Shown here: positions 22,398 to 32,569 of the stretch, one piece after another
Layout of the letters: each line of letters opens with the position of its first letter
How positions within the stretch are numbered: position 1 is the stretch's first letter
Source: Xenopus tropicalis
Taxonomy: Eukaryota; Chordata; Amphibia; Anura; Pipidae
DNA: 64,000 nucleotides
NCBI RefSeq assembly: GCF_000004195.4
Contig: NC_030680.2
Coordinates: forward strand, 150,020,045-150,084,044
Direction of reading: 5' to 3'
Made by a program: the position numbers and the translations under genes
The notes under the pieces: generated by a model
What the model was told of the DNA's origin: nothing
Databases searched by the model: none
The model's input: the letters and a program-made list of their open reading frames with translations, nothing else

Positions 22398-22640
22398 GGA
22401 ATAAATGAATCCATCTTCCCAGGAACAGTAATAACTATATAGTAAATCACTTACTGATTCCCCATATATATATCTGCGTATCTGCGCACATAACTGCAAC
22501 CGCCATGAATCCCTCCATGCAAATAATTCATGGGAATTCAAAATTCAGTCACATTTCAGAGGGAACACGATGCATTGGGAACCCAAACGGATTGGACGGT
22601 AGAATTGGGAAGAGGTACTTTACCCACAATGCATACTCAC

Positions 22641-22712
22641 GGTCTCGTTCTGCCTACTAAAAACCGGCATGGCCACAGTAGTCATCAGGACTAGCCCTTG
22701 GTCATCGGCAAG
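22641..22712 (-). CDS. cacna2d3: cacna2d3 exon (Cache domain, VLMTTVAMPVF)
   Basis: This 72-bp exon is phase 0 at both ends and encodes 24 residues, starting LADDQGLVLMTTVAMPVF and ending SRQNET. The acceptor is ctctttaatgcccag (22713-22727 reversed) and the donor is GTGAGTATG (22640-22632 reversed). The segment carries the central strands of the first Cache domain. It also has an N-glycosylation sequon (Asn-Glu-Thr) at its last three codons, which suits an extracellular protein. The next exon begins Arg-Ser-Lys-Gly, and QNET-RSKG matches the continuous alpha2delta-3 sequence as I recall it. The exon is followed 3.6 kb later by the 81-bp exon. Confidence 0.95.
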
Positions 22713-22761
22713 CTGGGCATTAAAGAGAAAAGATGAGTTGTGTAGAGCCTGGCACTATACA

Positions 22762-22763
22762 TA

Positions 22764-22801
<38 letters not shown>
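22762..22801 (+). repeat. (TA)n microsatellite
   Basis: About twenty uninterrupted TA dinucleotides lie 50 bp upstream (in gene sense) of the 72-bp exon acceptor. Confidence 0.95.
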
Positions 22802-22807
<6 letters not shown>

Positions 22808-24104
22808 ATATAGCACTCTGATAAGCACAATGTCACGGCACAATAAAGAACTGGGGGAAACAGACAGATATTTATGGCGACAGAGGTAAAACACAGAGAT
22901 ATAGGAATGGGCAAAGCATTATGGGTATCAGCCGATCTCCGGCCTTCACGCTCAGTAAGGTGCTGGGAGTTGGAATCCATTCAGTATATACTGATAATAT
23001 CTAACACATGTTACACAATACGTAAACCTTTTTGCAAGTTTTTTTTTTTTCTCACGGGGCCCCTCTGCTGCCGGGGGCCCAGGGGCCCTTTCCCTCTACA
23101 AGCAAACTCTACGCCACCTCATGGCAGGCAATAATACCTGTAGGGAAAATGCTTTAGTAAGTTTCATGAAAAGCATAAATGCGCCATTTGTACCCAAATT
23201 CAGTTATAGTCAATGAGCCCCTAATCCTATTAACCCCCACCCCCCCCAAGGGATTACCCCAGCGAGCTGCCCCTGTCTCTGCACAGTAAAAATACCCCTT
23301 TACTAAGGCCACAGATTACTCTCCTGTCCCATATTCCATCCCATTCCCAGCGGATCCCTTTCTCAACCAAGACAAATGGCTGTTTGGCGTTTGCCAGCGA
23401 GGAAACAATAGAAGGTTTCTTCTTCGGTGACAATATGATTGGTGGCCCCGTCCAATGAGGAGGCAAGCGTGGCCCCCCAGCAATGAATGTGGCCCCCCAG
23501 CAATGAATGAAAACCATGTGGCCACTCCAAGGCTTTGAATGGGGGGTCCTGGTTTGACTCACAGTCAGAATCTGAATCCGCTCGGAAAAGGATTTATTAA
23601 TTACCCCGTTGCTCCGGGATTAACGCATATCCAAGCTGCAAGCGGCACAAAGGGTAAATATTCCTATTTATATTCTGTTTCTGGGACCCTCCAGCTGTCA
23701 GGTAACTAGGGTTAAGCAGCACAATACACCCACCTTTACAATCCCATAGAATAATATACATGGCACTCATGGGATATGTGTATGCCCAGGGCTAACAGTG
23801 CCTTGCCCATAGCAACATATGGCAGCACAGCTGGCACTGCAACTGGCAGAGGCTCAGGGGCAAAATCAGGGCAAAATCTGCACCGCTGTCACCCCCCCCC
23901 CCCCCCCCCCCCCCAATGTGACAGAATGAGGAGCCAGTGACACTGAGCTAATTCTATAAGAATCAGGACATTCGTGGAGTCAGCCATTATCCATGTATGT
24001 AAATACCCAATCACGGGCCAAGGTTGCCATATGAGTGGATCTTTGCCTGATATTGCCAACAAAACACAAATAATAATTGGCCATACACAGCTGCTTTCCT
24101 CAGT
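22802..24104. other. Single-copy intron with a long poly-C tract
   Basis: The C-run at about 23890-23913 is the main feature. A short direct repeat (gtggccccccagcaatgaat) occurs twice near 23470-23505. No exon was found. Confidence 0.45.
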
Positions 24105-26165
24105 CTGGCCCTATATGAGCCCTATTTGAGCTCTACATAAACACTATATGAGCCCTATATAAACCTTATATGAGCCCTATACGAGCCCTATATGAGGCCT
24201 ATATAAGCCCTATATAAACACTATACAAGCCCTATACGAGGCCTTTAGGGGCCCTATATGAGCCCTATATAAACACTATACAAGCCCTATACGAGGCCTT
24301 TAGGAGCCCTATATGAGCCCTATATAAACACTATATGAGCCCTATACGAAGCCTATATGAGCCCTATACGAGGCCTATATAAGCCCTATATAAACACTAC
24401 ATAAGCCCTATACGAGGCCTATATGAGGCCTATTTAAGCTCTATATAAACACTATATGAGCCCTATACAAGCCCTATATAAACACTATATGAGCCCTATA
24501 TAAAGCCTATATAAACACTGTATGAGCCCAATACAAGGCCTATGTAAGCCCTATATAAACACTATATGAACCCTATATAAACACTATATGAGCCCTATAT
24601 AGGCCCTATATAAACACTATATGAACCCTATATAAACACTATATGAGCCCTATATGAGGCCTATATAAACACTATATGAGCCCTATATAAATACTATATG
24701 AGCCCTATACGAGGCCTATATGAGCCCTATATAAACACTATATAAGCACTATTTGAAGCCTATATAAGCCCTATATAAACACTATATGAGCCCTATACGA
24801 GGCCTATATGAGCCCTATATAAACACTATATGAGCCCTATATGAGACCTATAAAAGCCCTATATAAACACTATATGAGCCCTATACGAGGCCTATATGAG
24901 GCCTATATGAGCCCTATATAAACATTACATGAGCCCTATATGAGGCCTATATAAACACTATATGAGCCCAATACGAGGCCTATATAAGCCCTATATAAAC
25001 ACTATATGAGCCCTATATGAGGCCTATATAAACACTATATGAGCCCAATACGAGGCCTATATAAGCCCTATATAAACACTATATGAGCCCTATATAAACC
25101 TTATATGAGCCCTATACGAGCCCTATATGAGGCCTATATAAGCCCTATATAAACACTATACAAGCCCTATACGAGGCCTTTAGGAGCCCTATATGAGCCC
25201 TATATAAACACTATACAAGCCCTATACGAGGCCTTTAGGAGCCCTATATGAGCCCTATATAAACACTATATGAGCCCTATACGAAGCCTATATGAGCCCT
25301 ATACGAGGCCTATATAAGCCCTAAATAAACACTACATAAGCCCTATACGAGGCCTATATGAGCCCTATATGAGGCCTATTTAAGCTCTATATAAACACTA
25401 TATGAGCCCTATACAAGCCCTATATAAACACTATATGAGCCCTATATAAAGCCTATATAAACACTGTATGAGCCCAATACAAGGCCTATGTAAGCCCTAT
25501 ATAAACACTATATGAACCCTATATAAACACTATATGAGCCCTATATAGGCCCTATATAAACACTATATGAACCCTATATAAACACTATATGAGCCCTATA
25601 TGAGGCCTATATAAACACTATATGAGCCCTATATAAATACTATATGAGCCCTATACGAGGCCTATATGAGCCCTATATAAACACTATATAAGCACTATTT
25701 GAAGCCTATATAAGCCCTATATAAACACTATATGAGCCCTATACGAGGCCTATATGAGCCCTATATAAACACTATATGAGCACTATATGAGGCCTATATG
25801 AGGCCTATATGAGCCCTATATAAACATTACATGAGCCCTATATGAGGCCTATATAAACACTATATGAGCCCTATATAAATACTATATGAGCCCTATACGA
25901 GGCCTATATGAGCCCTATATAAACACTATATAAGCACTATTTGAAGCCTATATAAGCCCTATATAAACACTATATGAGCCCTATACGAGGCCTATATGAG
26001 CCCTATATAAACACTATATGAGCACTATATGAGGCCTATATGAGTCCTATATGAGCCCTATATAAACATTACATGAGCCCTATATGAGGCCTATATAAAC
26101 ACTATATGAGCCCAATACGAGGCCTATATAAGCCCTATATAAACACTATATGAGCCCTATAAAAG
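24105..26165 (+). repeat. 11-bp minisatellite with a 935-bp internal duplication
   Basis: Units are tatgagcccta and tataaacacta (11 bp), with variants acgag, gaggc, tacaag and ttta. The unusual string agccctatataaaccttata occurs at 24151 and again at 25086, 935 bp later. The order of variants after each agrees over hundreds of bases, including two ggcctttagg motifs. A second, shorter duplication is visible at about 25590-26100. The many tatataaa strings are part of the repeat, not promoters. Confidence 0.93.
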
Positions 26166-26403
26166 TTCATGTCGAAGCCAATGGCATAGGCCCCTCCCCT
26201 TTCCATCAACTTTGGAAATTCGCTGGGTTTGTCTGAAAACTCACAGCGCCAATTTTAAAAAGTCAAGGTTTTTTTTTATAACTTTTCTCGCAGCGACTTT
26301 TCCTCGTCACTTTTTTTAGTAAATATTAGACATTCGGGAAAACAAATTTAGTCAAATTTGAAAGTAAAAAAAAAATGATGGAGTTTTAGTAAATGTGCCC
26401 CTT
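26166..26403. mobile_element. MITE fragment with GGGGCACATTTACTAA end
   Basis: The right end is ttttagtaaatgtgcccctta (26384-26404), the inverse of taggggcacatttactaagc at 60442. Between are aattttaaaaagtcaag and ctcgcagcgacttttcctcg blocks typical of frog MITEs. The left end has been lost into the 11-bp array. Confidence 0.65.
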
Positions 26404-26839
26404 AGTAGGAGAACAAGTCACCTACAGAAAATACATTTGTGTTGCTGCTAATGATTCCCATTGTTGAATAGTTAATGGTTTCCCATGATCCCATGGGGCG
26501 GGAAGCCCTTGCCAGGAAGATGGCTGAATGTCAATGAGAGGACAATTCTTAAAAGAAACACAAGGTTCTTCTTGTTTTTTGAAGGACTTTGAAGTTGTTC
26601 CAATAAAGTTCTCCCCAACCGCAAACAAACAACTCTTTATGCAGGAACGGGAAATTGAGGCTTTTATAATAAACTGTGTGCTATTTATCATTGACTAGAG
26701 AGAAGCCATTGGCATGTTGGGGGGGGGGAGACAGAGGGGGGCTGGAAGGCTGGAAGATACCCCTGGATATTTCTACAGATGATGCCAGCTAAGACATGAA
26801 TGTTGGAATGGTTCAGCCGTTTCCCATGAAATCCCCAGG
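26404..26839. other. Single-copy intron
   Basis: No gene was recognised. There is a short poly-G tract near 26720. Confidence 0.4.
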
Positions 26840-27129
26840 CATGTTAAGGTTTCAGTGGGCCTTCTAGTCTACTCAACCAGTAGTCCTAAATGCCCTACTA
26901 GTGCCATTGGTCTCCCTTCTTTGGGCCTTCTAGTCTACTCAACCAGTAGCCCTAAATCCCCTGCTAGTACCATTGGCTTCCCATCTTTGGACCTTATAGT
27001 CTACTTAACCAGTTGCCCTAAATCCCCTGCTAGTACCATTGGTTTCCCCCCATTGAGCCTTCTAGTCTACTTAACCAGTAGCCCTAAATCCTCTACTAAT
27101 ACCAGTGGTCTCCCCTCTTTCCCATATAC

Positions 27130-28563
27130 CAGTGCTGTCCAACTTCTGCGGTGCCGAGGGCTGGAATTTCTTGCGCATACATGGTGGAGGGCCGCTAATG
27201 GAAGCCACTCCCTCCTTTTAAACCACACCCACTTCAAACCACACCCATTTTATCACAGTACATAATTACACACCTTAGGGACCATTTACTGGCTATTTCC
27301 AACTGCTAACAAACTCCCAGAACAAACCCCTGCCAGGTTCACCTCCCACAGGCAGCATAGGGTAGCACTCTGCCTGCCCTACGCTCCCTGTGTGTGCCAT
27401 ACTCTGACTGCCCCATGATGCCTGTGTCTGCCATATGCTGCCTGTGTGTGCCATACTCTGACTGCCCCATGATGCCTGTGTCTGCCATATGCTGCCTGTG
27501 TGTGCCATACTCTGCCCTACCCTGCCTGTGTGTGCCATACTCTGCCTGTCATATGCTGCCTGTGTGTGCCATACTCTACCTGCCATATGCTGCCTGTGTG
27601 TGCCATACTCTGCCCTACCCTGCCTGTTTCTGCCATACTCTGCCTGCCATATGCTGCCTGTGTGTGCCATACTCTGCCCTACCCTGCCTGTGTGCCATAC
27701 TCTACCTGCCATATGCTGCCTGTGTGTGCCATACTCTGCCCTACCCTGCCTGTGTGTGCCATACTCTGCCTGCCATATGCTGCCTGTGTGTGCCATACTC
27801 TACCTGCCATATGCTGCCTGTGTGTGCCATACTCTGCCCTACCCTGCCTGTTTCTGCCATACTCTGCCTGCCATATGCTGCCTGTGTGTGCCATACTCTG
27901 CCCTACCCTGCCTGCGTGCCATACTCTACCTGCCATATGCTGCCTGTGTGTGCCATACTCTGCCCTACCCTGCCTGTTTCTGCCATACTCTGCCTGCCAT
28001 ATGCTGCCTGTGTGTGCCATACTCTGCCCTACCCTGCCTGCGTGCCATACTCTACCTGCCATATGCTGCCTGTGTGTGCCATACTCTGCCCTACCCTGCC
28101 TGCGTGCCATACTCTACCTGCCATATGCTGCCTGTGTGTGCCATACTCTGCCCTACCCTTCCTGTGTGTTCAATACCCTCCCTGTCCTATGCTGCCTGTT
28201 TGTGCCATACCCTCCCTGCCCCATGCTGCCTACGTGCCATACTCTGCCTACCCTATGCTGCCTACACACAGGCCTGAGGTGTGAACAGTTGAACAATGTG
28301 GGTGATTACAGTCTGAGCCTGAGGTGGGAACACTGCAGGGGGGAACAATGCAGAGATTAAAAGGGGGAACAACACAGGGGATTACATATTTAAACAATAC
28401 AGGGGGATTACAGCCTGAATCTGAGGTGAGAACCATGCAGGGGGCCAGTTAATCTCAGTACTGATACCATTTAAATCTTACACAAGGGTAAACCCTCAAA
28501 GCAGCCAGACAGGTGGGGGGGCCACACAGAGGGGGGTCGCGGGCCGCCAGTTGGACTGCACTG
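27130..28563 (+). mobile_element. hAT-like element, 1434 bp, carrying its own 30-bp array
   Basis: The left end is cagtgctgtccaacttctgc and the right end is gccagttggactgcactg, inverted with mismatches. The flanks are ccatatac (27122-27129) and ccatataa (28564-28571), an 8-bp target duplication with one change. Neighbouring units of the host 66-bp repeat keep the empty site (tttcccatataccattgcag near 29176), which confirms the boundaries. No transposase is present. Most of the interior is tandem repeat. Confidence 0.88.
27385..28270 (+). repeat. About 30-bp minisatellite inside the hAT-like element
   Basis: The unit is tgccatactctgccctaccc plus tgcctgtgtg (30 bp), alternating with ctacctgccatatgctgcct versions and 28-bp forms with gcgtgccat. 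All three plus-strand frames are open for 260 to 296 codons, giving Cys-rich (CHTLP, CAIL, CVPYS) repeats. These come from codon-stop avoidance, not from a gene. Confidence 0.9.
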
Positions 28564-29445
28564 CCATATAACATTGTAGAGGTTTAACAGTTGCACCTCC
28601 CCTCCTTGGGCCTTCTTGTCTACTCAACCAGTAGCCCTAAATCCCCTACTAATACCACTGGTCTCCTCCTTTTGGCCTTCTAGTCTACTCAACCAGTAGC
28701 CCTAAATACCCTGTTAGTACCATTGGCTTCCCATATTTGGACCTTATAGTCTACTTAACCAGTAGCCCTAAATCCCCTGCTAGTACCATTGGTCTTTCCC
28801 CTTTGGGCCTTCTAGTCTACTCAGCCAGTAGCCCTAAATGCCCTGCTACTACCATTGGTTTCCCCCCATTGAGCCTTCTAGTCTACTTAACCAGTAGCCC
28901 TAAATCCTCTACTAATACCAGTGGTCTCCACTCTTTCCCATATGCCATTGTAGAGGTTTAACAGTTGCACCTCCCCTCCTTGGGCCTTCTTGTCTACTCA
29001 ACCAGTAGCCCTAAATCCCCTACTAATACCACTGGTCTCCTCCTTTTGGCCTTCAAGTCTACTCAACCAGTAGCCCTAAATCCACTGCTAGTACCATTGG
29101 TCTCCCCTCTTTGGGCCTTCTAGTCTACACAACCAGTAGCCCTAAATCCTCTGCTAGTACCAATGGTCTCTCCCCTTTCCCATATACCATTGCAGAGGTT
29201 TCATAGTTGCACCTCCCCTCCTTGGGCCTTCTTGTCTACTCAACCAGTAGCCCTAAATCCCCTACTAATACCACTGGTCTCCTCCTTTTGGCCTTCAAGT
29301 CTACTCAACCAGTAGCCCTAAATCCACTGCTAGTACCATTGGTCTCCCCCTTTGTGCCTTCTTGTCTACTCAACCAGTAGCCCTAAATCCCCTGCTAGTA
29401 CCATTCGTCTCCCCCCTTTCCCATAGACACTTGCAGAGGTTTAAC

Positions 29446-30748
29446 AGTTGCACCTTCCATCCAACCACAACAATGCTCTCTTGAACATGGCAACCAACAG
29501 ATATCCAATTAGACTAGAGTATTATCAAACCCTTTCGGACCCAGTTATTGGGCAATTCTACAAATTGATTTTTAGGATCTCAGAATGACAAAACCTTGAA
29601 AAGTATTACCCCATACCCCCCTTATGACTTGCCACTAGAAGAAAAATAACCCTGAACAGGGCGGACTGGAGAAAAGAGAGTGAAGGCAAATGAAATACGA
29701 GGAGAAGGGTACAGTGTACAGAGAACGAGTGAGAAAGAAAAAATGAAATATATAATATGGCCGGCCCACTGGGATTTCTCCGGGGGGTGTTTCAAATTCC
29801 TTTCTATTGGGTAATAAACCACTTACACTATAGAAATGATTTAAATCTTGTTTCCTTCAGTCTTGGAATTACACAACTACAGCGAGCAGGCAGCCGCCAT
29901 TTTGTCAATAAGAAAAGCTTTACATCACCCCAAAATCTTGTTTATGTGCCAGAATGGGGGACTTGATGGCCATGAACTGGCTACACAATAGGATGGTGCG
30001 GAGGAGGGGAAAAGTGATGAATTGTCTGTGTAAATTGTCTGCCCCGCCTCTATGCCTAAGGGCGGGGCAGGCAATATATGATTGACAGCTGTGATTTTTA
30101 AATGCCTTTATAATGGTTATGGATGTGTTAATAAAAAACGGAATCTGGATTTCATGTTTAATTTGAACAGGACTTTTATTATACAGCTTTCTATATCTGG
30201 CTGACAGGTCCCCTTTAAGGTCCAATATAATGAGTATTGGCTTTTCCATCTGACATTTTTTTGAAAAACATCTGAACGTTAAGTAAAATGTCAACCTCCC
30301 CCTTCCGTCTTATATCTGTAACTAGATCTGCCATAATCACACTTGGCCTGGAATCCTTACTGTCAGTGCGTGAGTGACGTGGGGTCACAATGAAACTGGA
30401 AAGGTTGGGCAGCACATGTGGGCCGCCCCTCGCTAACTGCCACATAGTCTTAACATTGTTTTTGTCCACTGGATAAAAGGGAGGCATATGGAAACCACAT
30501 GTCCATATATTATGTCACTAGGAGAAAAGAGAACTCTAACGTCTCACTTGGGTAACAGTCCCCTGGTCAAAACAAGGCCGAAATCCCTAGCGCTCTCCCG
30601 ACATCTCAACTGTCATCTCTTTCTATAAGTCACATGGAATATTCCCTTCTTTGCTGTCGGCTTTATAAGAAATGAAACGTCAGGCACCAAACAATCATTT
30701 TCATAGCATGAAAGCCCTGTTGATTCTCATTCATCCAGGTCATAATAT
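29446..30748. other. Intron with a T2-like right end
   Basis: About 29810-30220 shows features of a frog dispersed element ending tgacaggtcccctttaa (TTAAAGGGG reversed, 30205-30221). The left end was not found. An inverted pair, ctgccccgcctctatgccta and agggcggggcaggc, forms a hairpin near 30038-30072. No gene was found. Confidence 0.5.
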
Positions 30749-31390
30749 ACAGTACAAGTATAGGATCCATTATCCAGAAAGTTCCGAATTACGTAAAGGT
30801 CATCTTCCATAGACTGCATTTTAAACAAATGATTCTAATTTTTAGAAATGATTCCCCTTTCTCTGTAATAATAAAACAGTACCTGTACTTGATCCCAACT
30901 AAGATATAATTACCCCTTATTGGGGCAGAACAGCCCTATTGGGTTTATTTCATGGTTAAATGATTCCCTTTTCTCTGTAATAATAAAACAGTACCTGTAC
31001 TTGATCCCAACTAAGATATAATTACCCCTTATTGGGGCAGAACAGCCCTATTGGGTTTATTTAATGGTTAAATGATTCCCTTTTCTCTGTAATAATAAAA
31101 CAGTACCTGTACTTGATCCCAACTAAGATATAATTACCCCTTATTGGGGGCAGAACAGCCCTATTGGGTTTATTTAATGGTTAAATGATTCCCTTTTCTC
31201 TGTAATAATAAAACAGTACCTGTACTTGATCCCAACTAAGATATAATTACCCCTTATTGGGGCAGAACAGCCCTATTGGGTTTAATTACAGTTTAAATAA
31301 TATTTTTTGCAGACTTAAGTTATGGAGATCCCCTTATCCGGAAAACCCCAGGTTCCGAGCATTCTGGATAGCAGGTCCCATACCTGTATA
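30749..31390. mobile_element. Palindromic MITE with internal 112-bp array, copy 1
   Basis: The left end is tacaagtataggatccatta and the right end is agcaggtcccatacctgta, diverged inverses. Between lie about four tandem copies of a 112-bp unit with tgattcccttttctctgtaa, taaaacagtacctgtacttg, ccttattggggcagaacagc and cctattgggtttatttaatg. Unit starts are at about 30850, 30961, 31073 and 31186. The same arrangement recurs at 39561, 48641 (reverse orientation) and 59117 (reverse orientation). Confidence 0.85.
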
Positions 31391-32569
31391 TATAAGGTGT
31401 AGATATAAGGAATGGCGCCGGCAGACTAGACGCCCTGCTCCGTGTGACCTTATCCAAGGTCATTTTTTCAATAAAGTTGTTAACTTTGCAAAGTACGGTG
31501 TCCTGGGGGTTCAAAGATGTTCTGAACATCACAGGGCGAAGCCGTTTGGCACAACACAATATTAGTCACGACAGATCAAAGCAGAAGCGGCTGAGACATC
31601 AAAACCTGATTTAAAAGCCTTGAGAAATAAAAGTTTAAAAGGGAATAGAAACTCTATAAAGCCAGTGGGAGCATCTCAGGATGCCAAGCCGAGAGCTGGA
31701 GATAAAGGGGCACAGTAGGCACGTGGGGTACGGAATGTGATGCTCTGCTTGTGCAATGTGGGCGAGGCAATACATTCTCTGCAGTGATCTTACTGGCATG
31801 TCTGGGGTTAATGCATTATCTGCACTGATCTAAGCAGCACATGTGGGGATAAAGGAGACGTATAGATAAAGATAAACAAAAAAAAAACAAAAAAACAAAA
31901 AAAACCTCTAACCTTGTCTAAACATTAACCCTATCTGTAACAATGGCCCCTTTATTGGAGCTCCCTATAGATCCTCTCAGGTCCCTGTCTGGGTTTAATA
32001 TGAGGGGTGGGCGTGTCCTAACGGTCCCTGTCAGAAGCACAGTAGGAGGGGGAGAGCCAATCACAGCCCTGCACTCACAATCAAAGATCAGGTCAGCCTA
32101 GCTCCTGATTGGTTCCTATCCTACAGTGCTGCTGGCCCCCCTGCACAGCCTGGGAAATGAGGCAGCAGGAAGTGGGACAGATGGGCGGGGCTAGGGGGGG
32201 TTGGGAGAAATTTTCAATAAATCAGCCTGTGATAGAACTTTAGGTGAGAGCAAAGGGGAAAATAAAAAAAGCAACAGAAAAATGAAAGAACAACACCCAA
32301 AGGGGCAAAGATAAAGATAAGGTATAAAGTACAGAGAGGGCAAGAAGTAGAAAATAAAAACACGTAATACACACAGCACGGGGCTATTCTACCATTGGGG
32401 GGGAGGGGCAGGGGGTAACACGCTAATAATACGCAAATAAACATACATGTATCCATTTTCCTTCAGGTTTTAAATTGTCTGTTTTATTTTTTTGTGCCAT
32501 AGATTTGAGCTCTAATGAAAGATTCCAGTCTGGGGCTTCAGAACTGCGAGGGTTAAACAGTCACTCCCT
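31391..32569. other. Single-copy intron with an A-rich tract
   Basis: An A-rich tract (aaaaaaaacaaaaaaac) lies at about 31880-31905. No exon or known element was recognised. Minus-strand frames near 32191-32456 are hydrophobic by composition only. Confidence 0.4.

Larger units (their letters stand above)
18997..22640 (-). other. cacna2d3: cacna2d3 intron between the 72-bp and 81-bp exons (3.64 kb)
   Basis: It contains two adjacent MITEs (19146-19839), a third T2-like MITE (20940-21166) and two or three hAT-like short elements. The remaining stretches are single-copy with no exon. Confidence 0.85.
26840..29445 (+). repeat. 66-bp tandem repeat, interrupted by a hAT-like element
   Basis: The unit is ggccttctagtctactcaac plus cagtagccctaaatcccctg plus ctagtaccattggtctcccc and a short T-run. 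There are four units at 26850-27120. A second set at 28590-29440 is grouped by a spacer (cccatataccattg, gaggtttaacagttgcacct) that recurs at about 28940, 29180 and 29425. The 27130-28563 segment is a later insertion. Open frames with a GLLVYSTSSPK repeat are products of the 66-bp period. Confidence 0.9.

Noticed and set aside
24105..26165. Dozens of TATATAAA boxes as promoters
   Set aside because: They are part of the 11-bp repeat and have no associated initiator or gene.
28305..28335. Second candidate for the LPQAQK microexon: ctgagcctgaggtggg on the plus strand
   Set aside because: Reversed, it reads Pro-Gln-Ala-Gln, but it lacks a donor after the right codon, has no pyrimidine tract, and lies in a local repeat inside the hAT-like element.
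27394..28360. Three overlapping Cys-rich frames of 262-296 codons
   Set aside because: All three frames of one 30-bp repeat are open, which cannot all be coding; the repeat is internal to a non-autonomous transposon.
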